Of a stretch of 64,000 nt of DNA, positions 16,223 through 25,578 are shown in pieces. The position numbers were made by a program, and so were the translations under genes. The notes beneath the pieces are model-generated. The model was not told the DNA's origin. It saw only the letters and a program-made list of their open reading frames with translations, and did no database searches. Position 1 is the stretch's first letter; each line of letters begins with the position of its first letter. Origin of the DNA: Pseudodesulfovibrio aespoeensis Aspo-2 (GTDB taxonomy: Bacteria > Desulfobacterota > Desulfovibrionia > Desulfovibrionales > Desulfovibrionaceae); contig NC_014844.1 in assembly GCF_000176915.2 (NCBI RefSeq), forward strand, positions 2,666,001 to 2,730,000. Reading direction: 5' to 3'.

Positions 16223-19200
16223 ATGGAAAGATTCACCGCCGACCTCCACGTCCACTCCCGGTTTTCGCGGGCCACAAGCAAGAGCCTGACCATCAGGAAT
16301 CTGGCCGCCTGGGGCCGTCTCAAGGGTATTTCCGTGCTCGGAACCGGCGACTTCACCCACCCCGAATGGCTGGCCGAGATCGAGGAGCAGCTCGTGGACG
16401 GCGGCCAGGGGCTCTTCGCCCTGCGGCATCCCGGCGGGCTCGAAGCCGAGATCCCGGAATTCGAAGGGCCGATACCGGGCCGCACCCGGTTCATGCTCCA
16501 GGCGGAGATCAGCTCCATCTACAAGCGCGGCGGCAAGGTGCGCAAGGTGCACAACCTCGTCTACATGCCCGACCTCGCCGCGGCCAAGCGGTTCAACGAG
16601 CGGCTGGCCCAGGTGGGCAACCTCGCCTCGGATGGCCGCCCCATCCTCGGCCTGGACTGCCGCAACCTGATGGACATGGTCCTCGAATGCCACCCCCAGG
16701 CCTTCCTGGTCCCGGCCCACATCTGGACCCCGTGGTTCTCCCTGTTCGGCTCCAAGTCCGGTTTCGACTCCATCCGCGAATGCTTCGGCGACTACGCGCC
16801 AGAGGTCTTTGCCATGGAGACCGGCCTCTCCTCGGACCCGGAGATGAACTGGACCTGGAGCGAGCTGGACCGCATCAAGCTCATCTCCAACTCCGACGCC
16901 CACTCGGGCGAGAAGCTGGGCCGCGAGGTCAACATGTTCCGGGGCGAGATGTCCTATGAGGGCATCTACCGCGCCCTGCGCGGCGAGGGGCTGGGCCACC
17001 GCTTCCTCGGCACGGTGGAGTTCTTCCCGGAAGAAGGCAAATATCACATGGACGGCCACCGCAAGTGCGGCGTGGTCATGGACCCGCACGAGACCATTGC
17101 GCGCGGGGCCATCTGCCCGGTCTGCGGCAAGCCCGTCACCGTGGGCGTCTACAACCGCATCCTTGAACTGGCGGACCGCCAGGAGCCTGTCAGGCCCCAG
17201 GGAGCGCCAGATTTCGTCTCGCTCATCCCGCTGCGCGAGGTGCTCTCCGAAGTGGTCGGCACCGGCTCCGGCTCCAAAAAGGTGACTGCCCTGTACATGC
17301 GCCTGATCCGCGAGTTCGGCAGCGAGCTGGACATCCTCCAGCGCGTGCCGCCCGAGGATCTGTCGCGCCACTCCTGCCACCTGGGCGAGGGCATCAAGCG
17401 CATGCGCGAGGGCAACGTCATCCGCAAGCCCGGCTTTGACGGCGAGTTCGGCGTCATCCAGGTGTTCAACGACAAGGAGCGCGCCCAGATCAGAAACGGG
17501 GCCACCCTGATCCCCATGGACGCCCCGAAAAAGGACACGACCGGCCCCGCCCCAGTCAGCGAGCCGGTCTGCCAGCCCCTGTCCATGCCCCAGGCCGCGC
17601 CCATCGCGCCCAACCCGGCCCAGCAGGCGGCCATCGACGCCGGTCCCGGACCGGTGCTGGTCCTGGCCGGACCCGGCACAGGCAAGACCCAGACCCTCAT
17701 GGGCCGGGTGGCCCGACTCATCAAACAGGGCGAACCGGCCCGGCGCATCCTGGCCCTGACCTTCACCCGCCGCGCCGCCCAGGAGCTGCGCGACCGCCTC
17801 AAGACCCTGCGCGGGGAAAACGCCGAACTGCCCCAGGCCGGAACCCTGCATTCCCTGTGCTTCGACTACTGGAAGCACGCCTACAGCGAGACCCCCATCG
17901 TCCTGCCAGAGGCTGCGGCCAAGAAACTTTTCGCCGAGGTCAACCCGGAGTTCGCGGGCAAGAACCTCGACCACCACTGGACCCGGTACAACCTGGGCCG
18001 CGAGCGCCTCACGGACCTGCCCGCCGATCTGGCCGAGGCCCACATCAGCTACGGCAACCAGAAAAACCACTGGGATCTGGTGGACTACACCGACCTCCTG
18101 GAATTCATGCTGGAGCAGGCGGGCGCGCCCACCTTCCGCATGCCCTACACCCAGGTGCTGGTGGACGAGGTGCAGGATCTGACCCCGCTCCAGTTGGCCG
18201 TGATCCGGGGCATTGCCGGGCCGTCGGGCGAGGGCGTGTTCCTCATCGGCGATCCCAACCAGTCCATCTACGGGTTCCGGGGGGCCGCGGGCGACATCCA
18301 GGCCCGCCTGACAGAGCTGTGGCCCGCCATCCAGTCCGTCACCCTGACCGAGAACTACCGCTCGGCCCAGAACATCCTCGACTGCGCGGGCGCGCTCTTT
18401 CCGGAAGCGCCCAAGTTGCATTCCCATGTCCGGGCCGCCGCCTCCATCCACCTCTTCGAGGGGCCGGACGACATCCGCGAGGCCACCTGGATCAGCGACC
18501 GCATCAAGGGGCTGATCGGCACCACCAGCCACTCCCTGGCCGACGCCGGGGAACACGGCGAGCTCGCGCCCGGCGACATCGCGGTGCTGGTGCGTTTCAA
18601 GGCGCTCATCCCGATCATCCACAAGACCCTCAAGCGGGCGGGCATCCCCTGCTCCACGCCCGAACTCGAAGGGTTCTGGCAGGAGCCCCGCGTGGCCTCC
18701 ATCCTGCACGCAGCCGAGCGGTTCCTGGGCATGGCCCTGGGCGGCGTCGAGGATGTCATCGACGTGCCAGACCACATCCTGGCCAAGGGACCGGTGGGGC
18801 TGGCTGCCTACTTGAGCGAGACCCCGCCCTTTGATCAGTTTTTCTGGGAGAGCCGACAGTTCAAGGAATTGAAGCACGAATTCGAGCTGCGCGGCGGCTG
18901 GCAGGGGCTGGTCAACTGGGTCAGCCTGCAATCCGAACTCGAGCTGGTCCGCCGCTCGGCGGAAAAGGTCCAGATCATGAGCCTGCACGCGGCCAAGGGG
19001 CTGGAGTTCGAGGCCGTGTTCATGCCCGCCTGCGAGGAGGGCATCCTGCCCTTTGCGGGCATGGACCTCCTGACCGCCAAGATCACGCTCACGCCGGGCC
19101 GGGGCCAGCGGTTCCCCGAGGAGCGCCGCCTGATGTACGTGGGCATGACCCGCGCCAAACAGAGCCTCTACCTCAGCCGGGCCGCCAGACGGCAGCTCTA

Positions 19201-19324
19201 CGGCAAGACCCTCAGCCTGCCGCCCTCGCGCTACCTGCGCGAGATCCCGGAGGCCCTCCTGATACGCTCCACCCTGACCGCCCGCAAGGTGACCAGGGAG
19301 AAGCAGCTCGGTCTGCTCGACTAG
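16223..19324 (+). CDS. Endonuclease Q-like PHP nuclease fused to a UvrD/Rep-type helicase
   Basis: 1033 residues. Residues 1-~425 are EndoQ-like: PHP metal site ADLHVHSRFSRATSK (H9, H11), GTGDFTHPEWL, PAHIWTPWFS, FGSKSGFDSI, ISNSDAHS, VEFFPEEGKYHMDGH, and a zinc cluster ending CPVCGKP near 300. EndoQ nicks 5' of deaminated bases and abasic sites. After a Pro/Ala linker (~430-465) comes a superfamily 1A helicase: Walker A GPGTGKTQT (~483), LVDEVQDLTPLQ, GDPNQSIYGFRG, ENYRSAQN, MSLHAAKGLEFE, MYVGMTRAK. The fusion implies coupled incision and 3'-5' unwinding. The frame is open upstream, but EndoQ begins at this ATG. Divergent from marR. Confidence 0.9.
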   Translation: MERFTADLHVHSRFSRATSKSLTIRNLAAWGRLKGISVLGTGDFTHPEWLAEIEEQLVDGGQGLFALRHPGGLEAEIPEFEGPIPGRTRFMLQAEISSIYKRGGKVRKVHNLVYMPDLAAAKRFNERLAQVGNLASDGRPILGLDCRNLMDMVLECHPQAFLVPAHIWTPWFSLFGSKSGFDSIRECFGDYAPEVFAMETGLSSDPEMNWTWSELDRIKLISNSDAHSGEKLGREVNMFRGEMSYEGIYRALRGEGLGHRFLGTVEFFPEEGKYHMDGHRKCGVVMDPHETIARGAICPVCGKPVTVGVYNRILELADRQEPVRPQGAPDFVSLIPLREVLSEVVGTGSGSKKVTALYMRLIREFGSELDILQRVPPEDLSRHSCHLGEGIKRMREGNVIRKPGFDGEFGVIQVFNDKERAQIRNGATLIPMDAPKKDTTGPAPVSEPVCQPLSMPQAAPIAPNPAQQAAIDAGPGPVLVLAGPGTGKTQTLMGRVARLIKQGEPARRILALTFTRRAAQELRDRLKTLRGENAELPQAGTLHSLCFDYWKHAYSETPIVLPEAAAKKLFAEVNPEFAGKNLDHHWTRYNLGRERLTDLPADLAEAHISYGNQKNHWDLVDYTDLLEFMLEQAGAPTFRMPYTQVLVDEVQDLTPLQLAVIRGIAGPSGEGVFLIGDPNQSIYGFRGAAGDIQARLTELWPAIQSVTLTENYRSAQNILDCAGALFPEAPKLHSHVRAAASIHLFEGPDDIREATWISDRIKGLIGTTSHSLADAGEHGELAPGDIAVLVRFKALIPIIHKTLKRAGIPCSTPELEGFWQEPRVASILHAAERFLGMALGGVEDVIDVPDHILAKGPVGLAAYLSETPPFDQFFWESRQFKELKHEFELRGGWQGLVNWVSLQSELELVRRSAEKVQIMSLHAAKGLEFEAVFMPACEEGILPFAGMDLLTAKITLTPGRGQRFPEERRLMYVGMTRAKQSLYLSRAARRQLYGKTLSLPPSRYLREIPEALLIRSTLTARKVTREKQLGLLD

Positions 19325-19359
19325 CCGGGCCGGGACCGGGGGGCAGCCCTCGCCTCCCG

Positions 19360-19503
19360 CTAGAGAATGAATCGATAAAGCCCCCGCTCGTAGACGCGGC
19401 AGACGCCCCTGGCAAAGCCCAGGGACACGCCCGCCTGCCGGAGACGGCAATAGACATGGAGTGGGTTGAAGACATGCTGGCAGAACTGACGAAACGGTTT
19501 CAT
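19360..19503 (-). CDS. Small basic hypothetical protein
   Basis: 47 residues, MKPFRQFCQHVFNPLHVYCR then LRQAGVSLGFARGVCRVYER, ending in FIL. Basic, with three Cys and no membrane helix. A GGGGGG stretch lies about 8 bases upstream of the ATG. It fills the gap between two plus-strand genes. The amino-acid pattern looks coding rather than random, but I recognise no family. Confidence 0.45.
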   Translation of the reverse strand: MKPFRQFCQHVFNPLHVYCRLRQAGVSLGFARGVCRVYERGLYRFIL

Positions 19504-19580
19504 GGGCGTACCCCCCGGACTGGCTGTTTCCTCTGGAACCGTGTCGTGCAAGGCCCATGCCCGGAGAGAATAATCCAACA

Positions 19581-20384
19581 ATGACCAATTGCCCCCACCG
19601 ACCAGCCGACCCTGCCAGGGAAATATCTGCGCACACGCGGCACGAAACCGGCGCAGCCAGGCTCCCCTTCACCCTGGCCGCGCCCTCCTTTGTCATCCCG
19701 GCAGGCGTGGCTGAAAACGCCCGGTTCCTGGCCCGGCACTTTGCCGAGATCGGCCTGCTCTTTTTCGAGACCCGCGCCTGCCTCGACTACACCGCAGCGG
19801 ACCTGCCGCCCGACCTGGCCGGGCTGCCCGTCTCCTGGCATGTCCACCTGCCGCTCGACCTGCCGTGGCATCAGGGGATGGACGCGGCCTGGGAGGCCAT
19901 GGCCCGGCTCATGGACAAGGGTGCCTTTCTGCGGCCACACGCCTGGGTCCTGCACCCGCCCGGTGCGCCGGGCCAGCTGGCCGGGCTGGCCGCGCGGCTG
20001 CGCGACGCGGGCGTGGACCCGGCGGACATCCTGCTCGAAAACGTGGAGGAGTCGGACCTGTGCGCCCTCTGGGACGAGGCGCGCGCGGGCGGCTTTTCCA
20101 CCTGCCTGGACCTCGGCCATATCCTGGCCTACGGGCAGGACGCGGTCCTGGATCTGCCCGGCCTGTGGCAGACGGTCAAGATGCTCCATGTCTACGCACC
20201 CGGCCAGGGCGGACGGCACGCCCCGCTCGACCGGCTCGACGCAGCGGGCCAGTCCCTGCTGCGCACCATGCTCGACCGGTTCCAGGGGAGCACCGTGACC
20301 ATCGAGGTGTTTGACAAAACGGGCCTCTTCGAGTCCATTGCCCTGATTGGCTCATGGCTGGAACGCTGGGAGGCAAAAAAATGA
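19581..20384 (+). CDS. cbiR: CbiR-like cobamide-remodelling TIM-barrel hydrolase
   Basis: 267 residues, AP-endonuclease-2-like TIM barrel. Metal-site stretches visible: WHVHLPLDLPW (His), AWVLHPPG (His), ILLENVEES (Glu), CLDLGHILAYGQ (Asp/His), MLHVYAPG (His), VTIEVFD (Glu). Combined with the immediately following cobU, this fits CbiR, the enzyme first shown in Akkermansia to hydrolyse cobamides to cobinamide phosphate so that another lower ligand can be installed. Overlaps cobU by ATGA (20381-20384), implying translational coupling. The ATG at 20381 belongs to cobU. An alternative gene start at 19557 adds 8 residues. Confidence 0.75.
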   Translation: MTNCPHRPADPAREISAHTRHETGAARLPFTLAAPSFVIPAGVAENARFLARHFAEIGLLFFETRACLDYTAADLPPDLAGLPVSWHVHLPLDLPWHQGMDAAWEAMARLMDKGAFLRPHAWVLHPPGAPGQLAGLAARLRDAGVDPADILLENVEESDLCALWDEARAGGFSTCLDLGHILAYGQDAVLDLPGLWQTVKMLHVYAPGQGGRHAPLDRLDAAGQSLLRTMLDRFQGSTVTIEVFDKTGLFESIALIGSWLERWEAKK

Positions 20385-20890
20385 TCACCCTGATTCTCGG
20401 CGGCAACAAATCCGGAAAATCCGACTTTGCGCTCGATCTGGTGGCAAAAGGACCGGGTCCGGCCCTGTTCATCGCCACAGGCAAGGCCAAAGACCTCGAA
20501 TTTCGCGAGCAGATCCGGCTCCACAGGCAAAGTCGCGGTCCCGGCCTGGAGGTCGCGGAGGTGGACAAGGGGTTGCCTCAAAAGCTCGGACAGGTTAAAT
20601 TGTCCTTTCCGACCGTGGCGGTTGACAGCCTGGACTATTGGCTCTTCGCCTGCCGCGAGGCGGGGTGTGAAGATGACAAGGTGCGGGAATTTCTAGAAGT
20701 TCTCAGGGATTGGAGCGATAGTGAACTGGTGCTGGTCTCCTGCGAGGCCGGGCTTGGGCCTCTGCCGGTAGGCAGCGGGGTCCGGGCGTTCATCCGGAGC
20801 CTGGGCGCGCTCAACCAGAGCGTTGCCAGGGCGGCGGACAGGGTTGTCCTGATCGCCGCCGGGCTGCCGTTAACCCTGAAACAGGGATAG
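20381..20890 (+). CDS. cobU: Adenosylcobinamide kinase/guanylyltransferase
   Basis: 169 residues. P-loop GGNKSGKS at residues 7-14; LFIATGKAKDLEFREQIRLH follows CobU's nucleotide-binding region with His45-type position retained (RLHRQSR); SCEAGLGPLPVG corresponds to the NEVGxGIVP motif; the end AADRVVLIAAGLPLTLK is typical. Phosphorylates and guanylylates cobinamide in cobamide salvage. Coupled to the cbiR-like gene, supporting a remodelling pair. No cobalamin riboswitch seen upstream. Confidence 0.88.
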   Translation: MITLILGGNKSGKSDFALDLVAKGPGPALFIATGKAKDLEFREQIRLHRQSRGPGLEVAEVDKGLPQKLGQVKLSFPTVAVDSLDYWLFACREAGCEDDKVREFLEVLRDWSDSELVLVSCEAGLGPLPVGSGVRAFIRSLGALNQSVARAADRVVLIAAGLPLTLKQG

Positions 20891-20893
20891 GTT

Positions 20894-21889
20894 GTGGCAC
20901 TCTTCAGACAGCTGGACGAACAGGTGGAGCAGCTGCTGCGCCTCTTCAACAAGGATGAGAGCTGGCTCATCATCATCAACGCCGACCCGGACGCTCTGGG
21001 CTCGGCGCAGGCGCTACGCCGTATCATGGCCCGCAAGGTGAAAGCCGTGGGCATCGGCCAGATCAACGAGATCAAACGGCCCGACAACCTTTCCATGATC
21101 CGCTACCTGCGCATCCCCACCAGAAAACTCATCCCCAACCTCGCTGCCCAATACGACAAATTCGCCCTGGTGGACTCGCAACCCCATCACAGCCCGGAGT
21201 TCGCCTCCTACACCTTCTCCATCGTCATCGACCACCATCCCGTGGTCAAGGAGAACCCGGTCGAGGCCGCCTTTGTGGACATCCGGCCCAAATACGGCGC
21301 GGTCTGCACCATGATGACCGAGTATCTCTACAACATGAAGATCAGGCCGGGCAAACTGCTGGCCACGGCCCTGCTCTACGGCATCCGCTGCGACACGCGC
21401 ACCTTTGAGCGCGAGTTCATCGACGCGGACATGTCCGCCTTCAAGTACCTGAACAAATTCTCGGACTCCAAGCTGCTCAACCGCATCAGCCGCAGCGAGT
21501 TCCACCTGGACTGGATGCGCTATTTCTCCCGCGCCTTCTACAACCTGCGCCGCATCGGCCACGGCCTCTACGCCCACTGCGGCACCGTGGACAACCCGGA
21601 CATCCTGGTCATCGTCACCGACTTCTTCACCCGAGTGCACAACGTCCCCTGGGTGGTGGTCTCCGGCGTGGCCGACGACAAGCTGGTCTGCATCCTGCGC
21701 GGCGACGGCCTGCGCCGCGACATGGGCAAGATGGCCCAGAACCTGATGAACGGGCTGGGCAGCGCGGGCGGCCACAAGCAGGCCGCACGGGCCGAGGTGG
21801 ACCTGGCAGCCCTGGACGGTGAAGACCCGGAAATCTTCATGCTCAAGCGGCTGGGCCAGGGCAGAAAATCGACCATCCACCGGCTGTGA
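20894..21889 (+). CDS. DHH/DHHA1 phosphoesterase (NrnA-like)
   Basis: 331 residues. DHH domain: LIIINADPDALGSAQALRRI, FALVDSQPHH, IVIDHHPVVKEN; C-terminal DHHA1 motif GSAGGHKQAARAEV. The family includes oligoribonuclease/pAp-phosphatase NrnA and cyclic-dinucleotide phosphodiesterases. Without a GAF or membrane domain the NrnA role (RNA nanoligomers) is likelier than GdpP. The start is GTG at 20894, four bases after cobU stops. Probably in the cbiR-cobU transcript. Confidence 0.85.
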   Translation: MALFRQLDEQVEQLLRLFNKDESWLIIINADPDALGSAQALRRIMARKVKAVGIGQINEIKRPDNLSMIRYLRIPTRKLIPNLAAQYDKFALVDSQPHHSPEFASYTFSIVIDHHPVVKENPVEAAFVDIRPKYGAVCTMMTEYLYNMKIRPGKLLATALLYGIRCDTRTFEREFIDADMSAFKYLNKFSDSKLLNRISRSEFHLDWMRYFSRAFYNLRRIGHGLYAHCGTVDNPDILVIVTDFFTRVHNVPWVVVSGVADDKLVCILRGDGLRRDMGKMAQNLMNGLGSAGGHKQAARAEVDLAALDGEDPEIFMLKRLGQGRKSTIHRL

Positions 21890-21975
21890 CGGCCAAGGGC
21901 CCAGCCTTGCTGACCGCCATCCGCCACTCCATCCACAGCGGCTGAAACAGCCCGACAACCAGCCGAGAGTTCGCC

Positions 21976-24639
21976 ATGTCCCTCAAAGACCGCCTGCGCT
22001 TCGACAAGGAACCCGTCTATCTCATCGACGGCACCGCCCTCTTCTACCGCGCCTTCTACGCCAGGACCGACCTCGCGCGCGCCGACGGGTTCCCCACCAA
22101 CGCCATCAACACCACCCTGCGCGTGCTCCTGAACATGCTGCGCGACGAGAACCCCCGGTACGTGGCCTTCATGATGGACGGCAAAGGCCCCACCTTCCGC
22201 CACCAGCTCTATGACCGCTACAAGGCGCAGCGCCCGGCCATGCCCGAGCCGCTGGCCATGCAGATCGAGCCGGTACGCCGGGGCGTGGAGCTGCTCGGGG
22301 TCAGGCTCCTGGTCTCTGACGGCGTGGAGGCGGACGACTGCATCTGCGCCCTGGCCAAGCGCTACAAGCAGGAGCGGCCCGTGGTGGTCGTGGCCTCGGA
22401 CAAGGACCTCAAGCAATGCCTGGACCACAACGTGGTCATCCTCAATCAGGCAGGCAAGACCGAGAAGATCATCACCCTGGAGAGCTTTCGCGAGGAAGAG
22501 GGCATGGAGCCGTCCCAGTGGCCGGATTTCCAGGCCATCATCGGCGACTCGGCGGACAACATCCCCGGCATCCCCAAGGTCGGCCCGGTCACGGCCCGCA
22601 AGATCATGGAGACCTGCCCCACCCTGGAAGCCCTGCGCGACAACTGCGCCGCCCTGCCCGCCAAACTGCGCGAAAAGGTCGAGCCAGAGCTTGAAAACGT
22701 CTTTCTCTATCGCGAACTGACGCGCATGAAGACCGACTGCTGCGACCAGCCCCTCGATCACTTCGCCCTGCAACCCATGGACCTCGACGGCCTGCGCGCC
22801 TTCCTGGACGAATACGAGCTGCGCGGCCTCAAGCAGGCGTTGCCCAAAACCTCTGCCCCTTCGGGCAAGCCCGGTGCGTCAGGCAGCGCATCGTCCAAAA
22901 CGTCGGGCGGGGCATCGCCCCAGGCAGGGGGCCAGTTCTCCCTGTTCGGCGCGCCCATGCCCGCCCCGGCCCAGGACGACGAACCGCCTATGACCGAGGC
23001 GACTAGCACGGACGCCCTGCCCTCGCTGGCCGGGGAGGACGTGGGCCTCGTCTTTGAGGACAACGCCTTTTTCATCGGCATGGAAGGCCGGGAATACCGC
23101 TACACAGGCCCGGCGGACGCGCTGGCCCGCGCTCTGGAGCACGCCTCTGTCATCGCCACGCCCAGCGTGCAGGATTTGCTGCGGGCAGACGCGGCCTGGG
23201 GATATCTGCTCTCGTCCCAGTGGTTCGACCTCAGCCTGGCCGCCTACCTGCTCGACCCCGAGGCGCGCAACTACACCTGGCCGCGCCTGCGCCAATCCCT
23301 GTTCCAGGATGGCCGCTCCGAGTTCGCCGAGCTGGCAGCCACCCTGCACCCCAAGGCCAGGGGACTGGCCGCCCTGGCCTACATGCGCGGCATCCGGGGG
23401 CAGGTGGAGTCGGCCCACCTCTCGACCCTCATGCGCGATCTGGAAATCCCGCTCATCCCGGTGCTGGTCTCCATGGAGCAGGCAGGCATCGGCGTTGACC
23501 TCGACGCCTTTGCCGGGTTCCTCGACGATGTCAGCACACAGCTCGACGAGCTGACCCGCTCCATCATCCGCCACGCAGGCGAGCCGTTCAACATCCGCTC
23601 CAGCCAGCAGCTGGCCGCCATCCTCTTTGACAAGCTCGACATCAAGGAGGGCAACAAGACCGCCACCGGGCAACGCTCCACCGCCAACCAGGTGCTGGAG
23701 GCGATCCGCAGCCGCCACCCCATCGTGGAGGACATCCTCGAATACCGCATGCTGGAGAAGCTGCGCTCCACCTACCTTGAGCCGCTGCCCAAGCTGGTGG
23801 GGGAGGACTCGCGCCTGCACACCCATTTCAACCAATTGGCCACGGCCACCGGGCGGCTCTCCAGCTCCCAGCCCAATCTGCAGAACATCCCCATCCGGGG
23901 CAAGCACGGCCCGCGCATGCGCGCCTGCTTCATCGCCGGGCCAGGGGCCATGCTGGCCGCCGCCGACTACTCGCAGATCGAACTTCGGGTGCTGGCTCAT
24001 TTCTCCGGCGATCCGGCCCTTATCGACGCCTTCCGCAACGACGAGGACATCCACACCCGCACCGCGGCCCTGCTGACCGACAAGCAGCCGCAGGACGTGC
24101 TGGCCGACGAGCGGCGCAACGCCAAGACCATCAACTTCGGCCTCATCTACGGCATGGGCCCGCAGAAACTCGCCCGCGAGCTGGACATCACGGTCAACCA
24201 GGCCAAGGAATTCATCGAGCGGTACTTCGACAAGCTGGCCACCCTCAAGGCTTACTACGACACCATTGTCAAGGACGCGGAATCGCACGGTTTTGTCACC
24301 ACCCTGGCCGGTCGGCGCAGGCTCCTGCCCGAGCTGCACTCGCGCAACACCCAGCTGGTGTCCCAGGCCCGGCGGCAGGCCGTGAACACGGTCATCCAGG
24401 GCTCGGCTGCGGACATCATCAAGATGGCCATGGTCGCGGCCCACAAGGACAAGGACCTGGCCGCCCTTGGCGCGCACGTCATCCTCCAGGTGCATGACGA
24501 ACTCATCATCGAGGCCCCGGAGGCCAGCATCCGCCCGGCAGGCGAACGGCTCAAGACCATCATGCAATCCGTGGCCGACCTCGCCGTCCCCCTCAAGGTG
24601 GACCTCGGCCTTGGCCGCACCTGGGCCGAGGCGCATTGA
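21976..24639 (+). CDS. polA: DNA polymerase I
   Basis: 887 residues. 5'-nuclease domain 1-~290 (YLIDGTALFYRAFYART, VVVASDKDLKQC, GDSADNIPGIPKVGP). A Pro/Ser/Gly-rich linker ~295-340. The 3'-exonuclease domain is shortened, and the acidic DxE motif is missing (VGLVFEDNAFFIGMEG occupies its place), so proofreading is probably absent. Polymerase domain: DYSQIELRVLAHFSGD (A), RRNAKTINFGLIYG (B), LQVHDELIIEA (C). Fills gaps in repair and removes Okazaki primers. GAGAG precedes the ATG. A terminator follows. Confidence 0.96.
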   Translation: MSLKDRLRFDKEPVYLIDGTALFYRAFYARTDLARADGFPTNAINTTLRVLLNMLRDENPRYVAFMMDGKGPTFRHQLYDRYKAQRPAMPEPLAMQIEPVRRGVELLGVRLLVSDGVEADDCICALAKRYKQERPVVVVASDKDLKQCLDHNVVILNQAGKTEKIITLESFREEEGMEPSQWPDFQAIIGDSADNIPGIPKVGPVTARKIMETCPTLEALRDNCAALPAKLREKVEPELENVFLYRELTRMKTDCCDQPLDHFALQPMDLDGLRAFLDEYELRGLKQALPKTSAPSGKPGASGSASSKTSGGASPQAGGQFSLFGAPMPAPAQDDEPPMTEATSTDALPSLAGEDVGLVFEDNAFFIGMEGREYRYTGPADALARALEHASVIATPSVQDLLRADAAWGYLLSSQWFDLSLAAYLLDPEARNYTWPRLRQSLFQDGRSEFAELAATLHPKARGLAALAYMRGIRGQVESAHLSTLMRDLEIPLIPVLVSMEQAGIGVDLDAFAGFLDDVSTQLDELTRSIIRHAGEPFNIRSSQQLAAILFDKLDIKEGNKTATGQRSTANQVLEAIRSRHPIVEDILEYRMLEKLRSTYLEPLPKLVGEDSRLHTHFNQLATATGRLSSSQPNLQNIPIRGKHGPRMRACFIAGPGAMLAAADYSQIELRVLAHFSGDPALIDAFRNDEDIHTRTAALLTDKQPQDVLADERRNAKTINFGLIYGMGPQKLARELDITVNQAKEFIERYFDKLATLKAYYDTIVKDAESHGFVTTLAGRRRLLPELHSRNTQLVSQARRQAVNTVIQGSAADIIKMAMVAAHKDKDLAALGAHVILQVHDELIIEAPEASIRPAGERLKTIMQSVADLAVPLKVDLGLGRTWAEAH

Positions 24640-24665
24640 TCGGGTTGAACGCTTTTCGCAATGAC

Positions 24666-24700
24666 AAAGGCCGCCCCCTTTCCGGGAGCGGCCTTTTCAT
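24666..24700. terminator. Terminator between polA and the convergent TauE gene
   Basis: AAAGGCCGC (24666-24674) pairs with GCGGCCTTT (24688-24696), then a T. The CCCC/GGGA inner bases extend the stem. AAA/TTTT flanks allow action in both directions. Confidence 0.75.
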
Positions 24701-24721
24701 TTCATGCGGTGCAGCAACCCG

Positions 24722-25522
24722 CTACATGAACACCGTCCAGAGCATCCTGCTCCCCACGAGGATGAGCAAAACGGCGAAGATACGCTTGAGCTTGTCCACG
24801 GGCAGGCTGTGGGCCAGCTTGGCACCCAGGGGGGCGGTGAGCACGCTCATGGCGATGATGCCGAGGAAGGCCGGGATGTAGACATAGCCGATGTGCGGGC
24901 CGGGAATGCCGTCCACGTTCCAGCCGCCGATGACGTAGCCCGTGGTGCCTGCCAGGGCGATGGGCAAGCCCACGGCTGCGGCGGTGGCGATGCATACGTG
25001 CATGGTCTGGTTGCACCAGGAGAGAAAAGGCACGGTCAGCGTACCGCCGCCGATGCCAACCAAAGCCGAGAAGATGCCGATGCCCGTACCCGCAGCAGAG
25101 GTGCCGACCACGCCGGGCAGCTCACGATGCGGTTTGGGCTTGATGTTGAGCAGCATCTGGATGGCCACATAGTAGAGGAAGAAGCCGAAGAACGCCTTGA
25201 GAAACCCGGTGGGCAGGGCCGAGGCGAGCATGGCCCCGAGGTAGGTGCCGATCACGATGCCCGGAGCCAGCCGCCAGAACGCGGGGTAGTTGATGGCCCC
25301 GCGCCTGTGGTGGGCGTACATGCTGGAGAGGGAGGTGAAGATGATGGTCGCCATGGAGGTGCCCAGCGCGATGTGCTGGATGTGCATCTCGGGGAAGTTC
25401 TGCAACTCGAATGCGATGTTGAGCATGGGTACGATGACCAGCCCGCCGCCGATGCCGAGCAGCCCGGCCAGGATTCCGGCCACGGCACCAAGCACGATAT
25501 AGAGGATGTATGTCGTCAGCAT
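24722..25522 (-). CDS. TauE/SafE-family membrane transporter
   Basis: 266 residues with about eight hydrophobic segments. The family signature GILAGLLGIGGGLVIVPML occurs near residue 20 and its repeat ALVGIGGGTLTVPFLSW near 140, reflecting internal duplication. Members export or import sulfite, sulfoacetate or related organosulfur anions; sulfite handling would suit a sulfate reducer, but the substrate is inference. Possibly cotranscribed with the FMN enzyme located 56 bases upstream. Confidence 0.88.
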   Translation of the reverse strand: MLTTYILYIVLGAVAGILAGLLGIGGGLVIVPMLNIAFELQNFPEMHIQHIALGTSMATIIFTSLSSMYAHHRRGAINYPAFWRLAPGIVIGTYLGAMLASALPTGFLKAFFGFFLYYVAIQMLLNIKPKPHRELPGVVGTSAAGTGIGIFSALVGIGGGTLTVPFLSWCNQTMHVCIATAAAVGLPIALAGTTGYVIGGWNVDGIPGPHIGYVYIPAFLGIIAMSVLTAPLGAKLAHSLPVDKLKRIFAVLLILVGSRMLWTVFM

Positions 25523-25578
25523 TTATTCTCCGGCCCGTGCCGATGCCGGGCAAAAGGTCTGCTAGAGGTTGCCGCGCG

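Noticed and set aside
16118..19696. 1192-residue open frame on the minus strand
   Set aside because: Shadow of the EndoQ-helicase gene; no recognisable domains and biased composition.
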